NCBI GenBank assembly: GCA_035530135.1
Contig: DATKVJ010000021.1
Span: 18,594-82,593 of the forward strand
DNA: 64,000 nt
DNA from: CAIYYX01 sp035530135
GTDB lineage: Bacteria; Pseudomonadota; Gammaproteobacteria; Burkholderiales; Rhodocyclaceae
Reading direction: 5' to 3'
Positions 1 to 8,707 of this stretch are shown here, piece by piece. The translations under genes were made by a program, and so were the position numbers. Every line of letters starts with the position of its first letter. The first letter of the stretch is position 1. A model generated the notes under the pieces. That model ran no database searches, was not told where the DNA came from, and saw nothing but the letters and a program-made list of their open reading frames with translations.

Positions 1-1
1 G

Positions 2-907
2 ATGCTGGTGCTGGGCGGGACTTCGGCTTTTCTGACCGCGGAGCTGAACGCCGCCGGGCGCTTCGCCATTCCGGCGCTGGCCCCCGCGCTGGTGCCGGTG
101 ATGGCCGGGGCGGGCGTCTATGGGCTGCATTCCGGCTTGGGCATCGTCGCGCTGGCCTACGCCACCGACGCCGGCTACGCGCTCCAGTTCCTGGTGCTGG
201 GCGGGCTGTTGCTGCGCGCGCAGCGGATGGTGAGGCCCAGCCTCGAGCGCCGGCGCGCCGAGCTCGGGCAGGTCGCCAGGAATTACCTGCCGCTGGTCGG
301 CGGCGCCGCCCTGATGGCGACCACGCCGCTGCTCGACCAGGCCATGGCGTCCTGGCTGGCGCCGGGCAGCGTGGCGCTCTTGAGCTTCGGCAGCGTCCTC
401 ACGATGTTCGCTTCCGGTTTCGGCGCGCGGGTTCTCGGCGGGCCGGCGCTCAGCGTTTTTTCGGCGCTGGTGGCGCGGGCGGAGTGGGCGCGGCTGGACG
501 CGGAGTTCGCTCGCTCGATGAAGCTCGCGGTCCTCGTCTCCCTGCCGATTTCTGCCGCGTTGGCGCTGTTTTCCGGGCCGATCGTCGCGCTGGTGTTCGG
601 CGGCGGCGCGTTCACCCTTGCTACCGCCCTGGAAGTCGCGAGGGTCCAGCAGATGCTCTGCCTGCAGATACCCTGGTACGTGGCGTCGATCCTGGCGGTG
701 AGACTGCTCTCGGCGCTGGGCATGAACCGCCAGGTATTCGCCGTCGCCGCGGCGAACGTGCTGCTCAACGCGCTGCTGAATTTCCTGTTGATGCGCTGGC
801 TGGGCGTGGCCGGCATCGCCCTGGCCACCGCGCTGGTGTACGCCTTTTCCTGCGCCGCCTGCTGGCGCCTGGCGAGCCGGCGCCTGACGCTGCTCGGCGG
901 CAGCTGA
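2..907 (+). CDS. MurJ/Wzx-type polysaccharide or lipid-linked flippase, 3' part
   Basis: This is the C-terminal 300 or so residues of a multi-pass membrane transporter of the MurJ/MATE flippase superfamily; the true start lies before the window. It is almost wholly hydrophobic, with long helices separated by short Arg-rich loops. The opening stretch resembles the MurJ-family segment containing LNAAGRFAIPALAP. Family members move undecaprenyl-linked glycans across the inner membrane. Genes downstream are glycosyltransferases, so a role in exporting a capsule, O-antigen or exopolysaccharide unit is more likely than lipid II flipping, but this is inferred from context. It ends 10 bp before the next start. 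Confidence 0.75.
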   Translation: MLVLGGTSAFLTAELNAAGRFAIPALAPALVPVMAGAGVYGLHSGLGIVALAYATDAGYALQFLVLGGLLLRAQRMVRPSLERRRAELGQVARNYLPLVGGAALMATTPLLDQAMASWLAPGSVALLSFGSVLTMFASGFGARVLGGPALSVFSALVARAEWARLDAEFARSMKLAVLVSLPISAALALFSGPIVALVFGGGAFTLATALEVARVQQMLCLQIPWYVASILAVRLLSALGMNRQVFAVAAANVLLNALLNFLLMRWLGVAGIALATALVYAFSCAACWRLASRRLTLLGGS

Positions 908-917
908 GGGGGCTGCC

Positions 918-1844
918 GTGCCGATCGAACGATCCCTCTGCGTCGTCTGCGCTGCTGCGGTGAGCCGCAGCGATCGCCGGGCCGCCCGCGACCTCGACCT
1001 GCCGCCAGAATTTCGGGTGATGCGCTGTCCTGTCTGCGGGCTGCGCTGGCTCGATCCGATGCCGACCGCGGAAGAGTACCGGCTGATGTACGAGGCGCTG
1101 TATTTCGGCGGCGCGGGCGCCGCGGTTCCGGACTGGATGCGCCAGTTCGCCGCCCAGCCTTACCAGGACAACGTCCTCGGGCAGCGCCGCGACGCCTATC
1201 GGCGGCGCCTGGCGCGGCTGGCCCGGGCGTTTCCGGCCAGGGGCACGCTGCTCGACGTCGGGCTGGCCAGCGGCGAGTTCGCCGTGATGGCGCAGCAGGA
1301 CGGCTGGAAGGTGGCCGGCCTCGACGTCAGCGAGCGCGCTTGCGAGCTGGCGCGCGCCCAGGGCATCAGGGCCTGGCGGGGCGCCCTGGAGGAGATCGAT
1401 TTTTCCGGCGAGCGCTTCGACGTCATCCACTTGAGCCATGTCTTCGAGCACTTCGTCGACCCGCGGGCGGCGTTGCGCGTGATGCGCGGACTCATGGCTC
1501 CGGCTTCGCTGCTGCTGATCGAGGTGCCGAACCAGTTCGACAGCTGGGTCAGGCGGCTCGCCCGCGGCGCCAGGGGACTCGGCCTGCTGACGCCGATAGC
1601 GCGCAGCGTCTGGTCGATTCATCACCCCTACTTCTACAGCCAGCGGACCCTGGCCCGGCTGGTCCTGGGCGAAGGCTTCGAGCTCGAATGGCTGCGCAGC
1701 CATTTCCCCGAGCGCTGGCGCAGCAGCCCGGTGCGCCGGCTGCTGGGCGCGGTGGATCTGGTCGCCGACCGGCTGCGGCGCTGCGGCGACGACATCGAGC
1801 TCGCGGTGCGCATCGCGCCCGCCATCCGGGAGCCGGCGGCGTGA
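918..1844 (+). CDS. Class I SAM-dependent methyltransferase with N-terminal zinc ribbon
   Basis: The 308-residue protein starts at GTG. It has two Cys pairs near the N-terminus (C8/C11 and C37/C40) that should form a zinc ribbon, followed by a SAM-binding motif LLDVGLASGEF at residues 111-121 and the acidic DVIHLSHVFEH strand typical of the Methyltransf_23 family. Such proteins in sugar clusters methylate a sugar or its precursor; the substrate cannot be read from sequence. The stop codon overlaps the next gene's GTG start (GTGA), showing translational coupling within the polysaccharide operon. Confidence 0.8.
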   Translation: MPIERSLCVVCAAAVSRSDRRAARDLDLPPEFRVMRCPVCGLRWLDPMPTAEEYRLMYEALYFGGAGAAVPDWMRQFAAQPYQDNVLGQRRDAYRRRLARLARAFPARGTLLDVGLASGEFAVMAQQDGWKVAGLDVSERACELARAQGIRAWRGALEEIDFSGERFDVIHLSHVFEHFVDPRAALRVMRGLMAPASLLLIEVPNQFDSWVRRLARGARGLGLLTPIARSVWSIHHPYFYSQRTLARLVLGEGFELEWLRSHFPERWRSSPVRRLLGAVDLVADRLRRCGDDIELAVRIAPAIREPAA

Positions 1845-2989
1845 TCCGGATCGCCCACGTCATCACCGGCCTCGACGTCGGCGGCGCCGAGATGATGCTC
1901 TACAAGCTGCTCTCGGCCGGCGATCGCTCCCGCTTCGAGTCGCGCGTGTATTGCCTCACCGGCGGCGGGCCGATGGCTGAGCGCATCGAGGCGCTCGGCG
2001 TGCCGGTCGTGGCGCTCGGCGCGCGCGGCGGGCTCTCCTTCCTGGCGGCGCTGCCGCGCCTGGCCGGGGCGCTGCGCGCCTTCGCTCCGGACGTGGTGCA
2101 GACCTGGCTCTACCACGCCGACCTGGCCGGGCTTCTGGTCCGCCCCTGGCTCGGCGACGCGCGCCTGTGCTGGAACCTGCGCTGCTCGGTGCTCGGCCCG
2201 GGGGAATATCCGTGGGCGACGCGGGCCCTGGTCCGGACGCTCGGCTGGCTCTCGCCCCTGCCGAGCCTGGTCATGGCCAATTCGGCGGCGGGCCGGGCCG
2301 CCCACGCCGCCGTCGGCTACCGTCCGCGGCGCTGGGAGCTGGTGGCCAACGGCTTCGACACGCGGATTTTCCGGCCCGATGCGGCGCTGCGTCTGGCGCT
2401 GCGCCAGTCGCTGGCGATCCCCGCGGACGCCCCGGTGATCGGCATGGCCGGCCGCTACCATCCGATGAAGGATCACGCCGGCTTCCTCCACGCCGCGCGC
2501 CGGCTGCTCGATGCCAGGCCGCAGGCGCATTTCGTCCTCGCCGGCCGCGAGGTCGATGACGCCAATGCGCCGTTGCGGGCGCTGGTCATGCGTCTGGGCT
2601 TGCGCGCGAAGGTCCATCTGCTCGGCGAGCGCGCCGACGTGGCGGCGGTGATGAACGGCCTCGATGTGTTCACGCTCTGCTCGGTGATGGGCGAGGGCTT
2701 TCCCAACGTCGTCGGCGAGGCGATGGCCTGTGCCCTGCCCTGCGTGGTGACCGACGTCGGCGACGCGCGCGCCGTGCTGGGGGATGCCGGCCTGGCGGTG
2801 CCGCCGTCGGACGCCGCGGCCCTGGCGGCCGCCTGGCTCGAGTTGCTCGACTTGCCCGCCGCCGAGCGCCGCCGTCTGGGCGAGGCGGCGCGCGCCCGGG
2901 TCGAAGAACACTACTCGCTGGCCGCCGCCGTCGGGCGTTACGAACGGATCTACGAGGGGCTGGCGGCGCAGACCAGCGACGGCGGCTAG
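1841..2989 (+). CDS. Glycosyltransferase family 4
   Basis: A 382-residue GT-B fold glycosyltransferase. I chose the GTG at 1841, which overlaps the upstream stop by 4 bp and gives the expected N-terminus MIRIAHVITGLDVGGAEMM, with the GG-A loop that binds the nucleotide sugar. The C-terminal half has the GT4 retaining motif with the E-x7-E arrangement around MGEGFPNVVGEAMACALP. It presumably transfers a sugar from an NDP donor to a lipid-linked acceptor on the cytoplasmic side of the inner membrane. Donor and acceptor are unknown. Next gene begins 2 bp after its stop. Confidence 0.85.
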   Translation: MIRIAHVITGLDVGGAEMMLYKLLSAGDRSRFESRVYCLTGGGPMAERIEALGVPVVALGARGGLSFLAALPRLAGALRAFAPDVVQTWLYHADLAGLLVRPWLGDARLCWNLRCSVLGPGEYPWATRALVRTLGWLSPLPSLVMANSAAGRAAHAAVGYRPRRWELVANGFDTRIFRPDAALRLALRQSLAIPADAPVIGMAGRYHPMKDHAGFLHAARRLLDARPQAHFVLAGREVDDANAPLRALVMRLGLRAKVHLLGERADVAAVMNGLDVFTLCSVMGEGFPNVVGEAMACALPCVVTDVGDARAVLGDAGLAVPPSDAAALAAAWLELLDLPAAERRRLGEAARARVEEHYSLAAAVGRYERIYEGLAAQTSDGG

Positions 2990-2991
2990 CC

Positions 2992-4920
2992 ATGTGCGGC
3001 ATTGCAGGCCTGTGGGAAGAGCTCGGCCAGGGCGCCGGCGCGGATGCGCGCGCCGCCGTGGACGCCATGACCGCGACGCTGGTGCATCGCGGGCCCGACG
3101 ACGGCGGCTGCTGGCAGGACCCGGCGGCGGGACTGGCGCTGGGCCACCGCCGCCTGTCCATCCTCGATCTGTCGCCCGCCGGCCATCAGCCGATGCTCTC
3201 CCGCTGCGGCCGCTACGTCACCGTCTTCAACGGCGAGATCTACAACCACGCCGAACTGCGCGCGGCCCTGGGCGATGCCCGCTGGCGCGGCCACTCGGAC
3301 ACCGAGACGCTGCTCGAGGCGGTCGCGCGCTGGGGCATCGTCGCCGCCCTGAAACGCTGCACCGGGATGTTCGCCCTGGCGCTGTGGGATCGCGAGCGGC
3401 GGGAACTGCACCTGGCGCGCGATCGGCTGGGCGAGAAGCCGCTGTATTACGGCCGGCTGGGCCGAACGCTGGTCTTCGCCTCGGAACTCAAGGCGCTGCG
3501 CGCGCATCCGGACTGGCGCGGCGAGATCGACCGCGGCGCCCTGGCGCTGCTGCTGCGGCACAACTGCATCCCGGCGCCGCATTCGATCTATCGCGGCATC
3601 CACAAGCTGATGCCGGCGACCCTCCTGACGCTGCGCGCCGACGGTTCCTCCGATGAGACGCGCTATTGGTCGGCGCGCGAGGTCGCCGAACGCGGCGTCA
3701 ATGAGCCGTTCGCGGGCAGCGAGGACGAGGCCGCCGCGGAGCTTGAGCGTCTGCTGTCGCGCTCGGTCGCTCGGCAGATGGTCGCCGACGTGCCGCTCGG
3801 CGCCTTCCTTTCCGGCGGCATCGACTCGTCGCTCGTCGTGGCGCTGATGCAGGTCCAGAGCGCCCGGCCGGTGAAGTCCTTCACCATCGGCTTCAACGAG
3901 CCCGGCTACGACGAAGCCGGGCATGCCCGTGCCGTGGCGCATCATCTGGGCACCGAGCACACCGAGCTCACCGTCTCGCCGCGGCAGGCGCTGGAAGTGA
4001 TTCCGCGGCTGCCGGAACTCTACGACGAACCCTTCTCCGACGCGTCGCAGATCCCGACCTTCCTGGTGGCGCAGTTGGCGCGCGAGCAGGTGGCGGTGAG
4101 CCTGTCCGGCGACGGCGGCGACGAGCTGTTCGGCGGCTACAACCGCTATTTCCTCGGCCGCAGCCTGTGGCGCAGGATAGGCTGGCTGCCGCGCGGCGTG
4201 CGCCGGGCCGCGGCCTCGGCCATCGCCGCGCTGCCGCCGGCCGGCTGGGATGCGCTGTTCTCCTGTCTGCCCCGTCTGCGCCACGCCCGTCCCGGAGACA
4301 AGCTGCACAAGCTGGCCGGAATCCTCGGCGCGAGAGACGCCGACGAAATCTACCGCCGGCTGGTCTCGCACTGGCAGCATCCGGCTGCGGTGGTCATCGG
4401 CGGCGCCGAGCCGGTCACTGCGCTCACCGACAGCGGCGCTTGGCCCGAGCTGCCCGACTTCACGCAGCGCATGATGTACCTCGACCTGGTGAGCTACCTG
4501 CCCGACGACATCCTGGTCAAGGTCGATCGCGCCGCCATGGGCGTGAGCCTGGAGACGCGGGTGCCGATGCTCGACCACGAACTGGTCGAGTTCGCCTGGC
4601 GGGTGCCGCTGTCGATGAAGATCCGCGGCGGCCAGGGCAAGTGGCTGCTGCGCCGGGTGCTCCACAAGCACGTGCCGCGCGAACTGATAGAGCGGCCCAA
4701 GATGGGCTTCGGCGTGCCGATCGATGCCTGGCTGCGCGGGCCCTTGCGCGACTGGGCCGAGGCGCTGCTGGACGAGGCGCGCTTGGCGCGCGAGGGCTAT
4801 TTCGATCCCCGGACCATCCGAACCAGGTGGCGCGAGCACCTCTCGGGCAGGCGCAACTGGCAGTATCAGCTGTGGGACGTGTTGATGTTCCAGGCGTGGC
4901 TGGAGCACAACGGTGGCTAA
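2992..4920 (+). CDS. asnB: Asparagine synthase (glutamine-hydrolysing) type amidotransferase
   Basis: A 642-residue two-domain enzyme. Cys2 (MCGIAG) is the glutamine amidotransferase nucleophile after Met removal, and an ATP pyrophosphatase loop SGGIDSS lies near residues 272-279, followed by SGDGGDELFGGYNRY. Length and motifs match AsnB. AsnB-like enzymes in exopolysaccharide clusters are thought to amidate sugar acids rather than make free asparagine, so the in vivo substrate is uncertain. The gene overlaps the next glycosyltransferase by 8 bp, so it belongs to the polysaccharide operon. Confidence 0.88.
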   Translation: MCGIAGLWEELGQGAGADARAAVDAMTATLVHRGPDDGGCWQDPAAGLALGHRRLSILDLSPAGHQPMLSRCGRYVTVFNGEIYNHAELRAALGDARWRGHSDTETLLEAVARWGIVAALKRCTGMFALALWDRERRELHLARDRLGEKPLYYGRLGRTLVFASELKALRAHPDWRGEIDRGALALLLRHNCIPAPHSIYRGIHKLMPATLLTLRADGSSDETRYWSAREVAERGVNEPFAGSEDEAAAELERLLSRSVARQMVADVPLGAFLSGGIDSSLVVALMQVQSARPVKSFTIGFNEPGYDEAGHARAVAHHLGTEHTELTVSPRQALEVIPRLPELYDEPFSDASQIPTFLVAQLAREQVAVSLSGDGGDELFGGYNRYFLGRSLWRRIGWLPRGVRRAAASAIAALPPAGWDALFSCLPRLRHARPGDKLHKLAGILGARDADEIYRRLVSHWQHPAAVVIGGAEPVTALTDSGAWPELPDFTQRMMYLDLVSYLPDDILVKVDRAAMGVSLETRVPMLDHELVEFAWRVPLSMKIRGGQGKWLLRRVLHKHVPRELIERPKMGFGVPIDAWLRGPLRDWAEALLDEARLAREGYFDPRTIRTRWREHLSGRRNWQYQLWDVLMFQAWLEHNGG

Positions 4921-6046
4921 ACTTCTGTTCCTGGTCGCCGAGGACTGGTACTTCTGCTCGCACCGCCTGCCGCTGGCGCGCGCCGCCAAGGCGGCGGGCT
5001 ACGAGGTGGTGGTGGCGACGCGGGTCGGGACGCACGCCGACGCCATCACCGCCGAAGGCTTCAAGCTCGTTGCCATCGGCCTACGGCGCAGCGGCCGCAA
5101 TCCCTGGCGCGAGTTCAGGGCGATTCTGGAGATCGCCGGCATCTACCGGCGCGAGCGTCCGGACCTGGTGCACCACGTGGCCTTGAAGCCGGTGCTCTAC
5201 GGCGCCATCGCCGCCCGCCTGGCGCGCGTGCCGGCGGTGGTCAATGCGCTCGCCGGCCTGGGTTTCGTCTTCGCCTCGGCGAGCCTCAAGGCCAGGCTGC
5301 TGCGCCCCTGGGTGGTCGGCGCGCTGCGCCTGTCGATCGACGCTAAGGGCAGTGCGCTGATCGTGCAGAATCCGGACGATCGCAAGATGCTGGTCGAGGG
5401 CGGCGTCGTAGCGGCCGCGCGGGTGCGGCTGATCCGCGGCTCGGGCGTCGATATCCGGCGCTTTGCGCCCACGCCCGAACCCGGCGGCACGCCGCTGGTC
5501 ATGCTGCCCTCGCGCCTGCTCTGGGACAAGGGCGTGGGCGAGTTCGTCGCTGCGGCGAGACTGTTGCGGGAGAGGGGCGTCGAGGCGCGCTTCGTGCTGG
5601 TCGGCGACAGCGATCCGGAGACTTCCGCCGCCATTCCGGTCGGGCAACTGCAGGCATGGCAGAGCGTCGGCGCCGTCGAGTGGTGGGGCAGGCAGACGAC
5701 GTGGGACATGCCCGCGGTGCTGGGATCGTCCCACGTCGTCTGCCTGCCCTCGTACCGCGGCGAGGGCTTGCCCAAGGTGCTGCTCGAGGCCGCCGCCTGC
5801 GGCCGTCCGCTGGTGGCGACCGACGTGCCCGGTTGCCGCGAGATCGTGATCGACGGCGGCAACGGACTGCTGGTGCCGCCGCGCGATGCGCCGGCGCTGG
5901 CGGACGCGATCGGGCGCCTGCTCGCCGACCCGGACTTGCGCGCCGCCATGGGACGGCGCGGTCGCGAACTGGTCGAGGCGCAGTTCTCCGAGGAGCGCGT
6001 CGTGGCGCAGACGCTGGCCTTGTATCGGGAGCTGGCGGGGCAATGA
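4913..6046 (+). CDS. Glycosyltransferase family 4 carrying an internal inverted repeat
   Basis: A 377-residue GT4 enzyme starting at GTG inside the end of asnB. N-terminus MAKLLFLVAEDWYFCSHR and the C-terminal block LPSYRGEGLPKVLLEAAACG are characteristic of the family that includes PglA-like transferases. The motif region is odd: relatives, as I recall them, read approximately GHRDDMPAVL and SYREGLPK, whereas this protein has extra residues (GRQTTWDMPAVL and SYRGEGLPK). The first oddity coincides with a perfect inverted repeat at 5686-5749. Enzyme activity may therefore be altered. Role: sugar transfer in surface polysaccharide assembly. Confidence 0.83.
   Translation: MAKLLFLVAEDWYFCSHRLPLARAAKAAGYEVVVATRVGTHADAITAEGFKLVAIGLRRSGRNPWREFRAILEIAGIYRRERPDLVHHVALKPVLYGAIAARLARVPAVVNALAGLGFVFASASLKARLLRPWVVGALRLSIDAKGSALIVQNPDDRKMLVEGGVVAAARVRLIRGSGVDIRRFAPTPEPGGTPLVMLPSRLLWDKGVGEFVAAARLLRERGVEARFVLVGDSDPETSAAIPVGQLQAWQSVGAVEWWGRQTTWDMPAVLGSSHVVCLPSYRGEGLPKVLLEAAACGRPLVATDVPGCREIVIDGGNGLLVPPRDAPALADAIGRLLADPDLRAAMGRRGRELVEAQFSEERVVAQTLALYRELAGQ
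5686..5749. repeat. Perfect 22-bp inverted repeat inside a glycosyltransferase gene
   Basis: Arms at 5686-5707 and 5728-5749 are exact reverse complements, separated by 20 bp. Because of the symmetry, both strands can encode the peptides GRQTTWD and SHVVCLP. The right arm encodes the family-conserved SHVVCLP, while the left arm replaces what is normally a shorter GHRDD-like stretch, so the left arm appears to be the derived copy. Confidence 0.9.
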
Positions 6047-6073
6047 GGTCGCTCAGACGGTATACTACGTGCC

Positions 6074-7945
6074 ATGTTAATGACATATGATTCGGCCCCC
6101 GCTGATGCGGCGACTGCGCAAGACGACCGCCGCGCCCGAGCCGCGATGATCACCGCCGTCATCGTCAACTACAACAGCGGCGCCCTGCTCACCGCCTGCG
6201 TGGCCTCGCTGTTCGCTTCGTCCTGCCCGGTCAGGGTGGTCGTGTCGGACAACGCTTCGAACGACGACAGCCTCGATCGCCTGCAGGCCTTCTTCGGCGA
6301 CGATCCCCGGATCGAGATCGTCAGGAACCGCGAGAACCTCGGTTTTTCCGGCGGCTGCAACCGGGGGCTGGCCCGCGCCGCCGGCGACTACGTGCTGTTC
6401 ATCAATCCCGACTGCGTGATCCCGCCCGACGCGATCGAGCGCATGCGCGCGCTGATGGCGGCCCATCCGGAAGCCGGGATGGCCGGCTGCCTGATCCGCA
6501 ATCTCGACGGCTCGGAGCAGGTCGGCTGCCGCCGCTACGTGCCGACGCCCTGGCGCTCCCTGGTCCGGGTGCTGCGCCTGGACCGGCTGTTTCCCCGCGT
6601 CCCGCGCTTCCAGACCTTCAACATGGCGGGCACGCCCTTGCCCGCGGAGCCCACCGCCGTCGAGGCGATCTCCGGGGCGTTCATGTTCGTGCGCCGGAGC
6701 GCCCTGGAACGGGTCGGCCCGCTGGACGAGCACTACTTCCTGCATTGCGAGGATCTCGACTGGTGCATGCGCTTCCGCCTGGCGGGCTACGCCATCCTGT
6801 TCGAGCCGGATGTGGCGATCACCCACTTGAAGGGCGGCAGCCAGGCGTCCGCGGCCTTCGTCGAGTGGCACAAGCACAAGGGCATGGCGCGCTTCTACCA
6901 GCGCTTTTTCCGGGACCAGTATCCGCTGGCGCTGATGCTCCTGGTGATATCGGCGGTGTGGGCGCGCTTCGCCGTGATGGCGCCCTACCTGCTGCTCAGG
7001 CGGGGACAGGGCGGGCATCCGGAGGTGCGGGCGGCCTGCGAACGCTACGCGAGCTTGTGGCGGACGGCCGACTCCCCGCACGCGTCGCGCACCGTCATCG
7101 TCAGCGGCGCGACCAGCCAGATCGGGCGCTTCCTGCTGCCGCGCTTGGCCGCTGCCGGCTACCGGGTCATCGCCCTGAGCCGCGCTGGGGCGCCCGACTG
7201 GAGAGGCGGGCACGCCGGGGGGGTGTTCTGGCTCAGGGCCGACATTCGGGACAGCGCCTCCCTGGTGCCCATGCCCTCGGCGCATTGCCTGATCCACCTC
7301 GCTCCCCTGGTGATCCTGCCGCAGCAGATCGAGGCGTTCTCGGCCATCGGCGTCCGGCGCGTGATCGCCTTCGGCTCGTCGAGCAGGCACAGCAAGGCGG
7401 AGTCGCCGGTCGCCGCCGAGCGCGCTTACGCCCAGCGCCTGGTTGCCGCCGAGCAGGCGTTGGCAGCGCGTTGCGGACAGCTCGGCATCCGCTGGACCGT
7501 GTTCCGCCCGACCTTGATCTACGGTCGCGGCATGGACCGGAACGTCACCCTGATCCGGCGTCTGGTCCGGATAACCGGGTTCTTCCCGCTGCTCGGCTCC
7601 GGCGCGGGGCTGCGCCAGCCGGTGCACGCCGACGACCTGGCGGCGGCCTGCGTCGCCGCCCTGGACAATCCGCTCGCCTTCGACAAGGCCTACGACCTGA
7701 GCGGCGGCGAGACCCTGAGTTACCGGGCGATGGTCGGACGGATCTTCGACAGCCTGAGCCACAAGCCGAGGTTCCTGAACATACCCCAGGCGCTGTTTAC
7801 CGGCGCCCTGAGGGTGCTCTCCCTGATTCCGAGATACCGCGATTTCAATGTCGCCATGGCGCAACGCATGAACGAGGATCTGGTCTATGAGCACCAGGAA
7901 GCGACACGGGACTTCGGCTTCCGGCCGAAGAAGTTCACGCCTTGA
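6074..7945 (+). CDS. Fusion of GT2 glycosyltransferase and NAD-dependent epimerase/dehydratase-like domain
   Basis: A 623-residue protein from ATG 6074; an alternative ATG at 6146 (MITAVIVNYNSG, 599 residues) matches the usual GT2 N-terminus better. Residues to about 330 form a rhamnosyltransferase-like GT2 domain (VSDNASNDDS, INPDCVIPPDA). From about 340 an extended SDR domain begins with VSGATSQIG and continues to RPTLIYGRG and RQPVHADDLA. The usual SDR Y-x3-K reads YAQRL here, so the Lys is missing and the dehydrogenase may be non-classical or inactive. The protein likely adds and modifies a sugar during polysaccharide synthesis. Confidence 0.8.
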   Translation: MLMTYDSAPADAATAQDDRRARAAMITAVIVNYNSGALLTACVASLFASSCPVRVVVSDNASNDDSLDRLQAFFGDDPRIEIVRNRENLGFSGGCNRGLARAAGDYVLFINPDCVIPPDAIERMRALMAAHPEAGMAGCLIRNLDGSEQVGCRRYVPTPWRSLVRVLRLDRLFPRVPRFQTFNMAGTPLPAEPTAVEAISGAFMFVRRSALERVGPLDEHYFLHCEDLDWCMRFRLAGYAILFEPDVAITHLKGGSQASAAFVEWHKHKGMARFYQRFFRDQYPLALMLLVISAVWARFAVMAPYLLLRRGQGGHPEVRAACERYASLWRTADSPHASRTVIVSGATSQIGRFLLPRLAAAGYRVIALSRAGAPDWRGGHAGGVFWLRADIRDSASLVPMPSAHCLIHLAPLVILPQQIEAFSAIGVRRVIAFGSSSRHSKAESPVAAERAYAQRLVAAEQALAARCGQLGIRWTVFRPTLIYGRGMDRNVTLIRRLVRITGFFPLLGSGAGLRQPVHADDLAAACVAALDNPLAFDKAYDLSGGETLSYRAMVGRIFDSLSHKPRFLNIPQALFTGALRVLSLIPRYRDFNVAMAQRMNEDLVYEHQEATRDFGFRPKKFTP

Positions 7946-7995
7946 TGTCCGATCAGAAATTTGCGCGACTTGCGTAGCCGGGACGCATGTAATAA

Positions 7996-8028
7996 CATTG
8001 TTGTCACTTCGTGAATGGGGCAACAATG
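7996..8028. promoter_or_regulatory. Inverted repeat operator/hairpin over the mazEF start
   Basis: CATTGTTG (7996-8003) and CAACAATG (8021-8028) are perfect complements; the second includes the mazE start codon. A nested TCAC-ttc-GTGA (8004-8014) lies between. MazE-type antitoxins bind palindromes at their own promoter. A weak sigma70-like pair TTGCGT (7970-7975), 17 bp, TAACAT (7993-7998) overlaps the left arm. In RNA the same repeat could fold over the GGGG ribosome binding site. Confidence 0.5.
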
Positions 8029-8271
8029 AAAACGACATTGCGTAAACTAGGAAATTCTCGTGGGGTTCTGATTCCTGCCGCGCTCTTGGCGGCCTGCGAG
8101 ATTAAGGACGAGATCGAACTTCGTCTGGAAAATGGCCGCATCGTGATAGAGCCATTCAGGCCGGCGAGGACAGGCTGGGCCGAGGCTGCCGCTGAAATCG
8201 TGGCGCTCGGCGAGGATGCTCGGGTCTGGCCGGAATTCGGCAACGACGGCGACAAGGAATGGGAATGGTAG
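8026..8271 (+). CDS. mazE: MazE-family (AbrB fold) antitoxin
   Basis: An 81-residue protein. ATG 8026 is preceded by GGGG at 8017-8020 and gives the classic SpoVT/AbrB N-terminus MKTTLRKLGNSRGVLIPAALL, which forms the DNA-binding swapped-hairpin barrel. The acidic C-terminus (EDARVWPEFGNDGDKEWEW) is the disordered tail that would wrap and block the toxin. It overlaps mazF, as usual for type II toxin-antitoxin operons, and probably represses its own promoter through the palindrome just upstream. The pair is inserted between two polysaccharide genes. Confidence 0.85.
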   Translation: MKTTLRKLGNSRGVLIPAALLAACEIKDEIELRLENGRIVIEPFRPARTGWAEAAAEIVALGEDARVWPEFGNDGDKEWEW

Positions 8272-8600
8272 TAGCGCAGCGACTTCGGCGCGGCGAAGTA
8301 TGGCTGATCTGCCTCGATCCGACAGTCGGCGCTGAAATCAAAAAGACCCGCCCATGCCTGATCGTTTCCCCACCGGAGATCAACGACCATCTGCGCACGG
8401 CCCTGGTGGCGCCTTTGACGAGCAAGGGATTCGCCGCGCCGTTTCGCCTGCCGGTGGCGTTCGGCGGCACGTCGGGCCTAGTGCTGCTCGATCAGCTGCG
8501 CGCGGTCGACAAGGCACGACTGGTCAAGCGCTTAGGCGAGATCGACGAGGCGGCGCTGATGGCTACGCTCGACGCCTTGCGTGAAGCATTTACGCTTTGA
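8265..8600 (+). CDS. mazF: MazF/PemK-family endoribonuclease toxin
   Basis: The 111-residue protein has the MazF core: RRGEVWLICLDPTVGAEIKKTRP, then CLIVSP and LTSKG, and a C-terminal LLDQLRAVDKARL. MazF toxins cleave mRNA at short sequence motifs and stop translation when the antitoxin decays. I prefer ATG 8265, six bases after AAGGA (8254-8258), over ATG 8259, which is too close to that site. It overlaps mazE by 7 bp, so translation is coupled. Confidence 0.87.
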   Translation: MVVAQRLRRGEVWLICLDPTVGAEIKKTRPCLIVSPPEINDHLRTALVAPLTSKGFAAPFRLPVAFGGTSGLVLLDQLRAVDKARLVKRLGEIDEAALMATLDALREAFTL

Positions 8601-8707
8601 TCCTGGCCTCGCTTCCCACACGATATCATGAGCAGCGTGAGCGACTACCAGGCCGGGAATCAATCCGATTAGATGGCAACCCAGCAATTGCAGCCGAAAA
8701 ATAATCA

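Noticed and set aside
2986..4989. 667-codon open frame antisense to asnB
   Set aside because: The + strand gene has complete AsnB motifs; the antisense frame is low-complexity and typical of GC-rich shadow frames.
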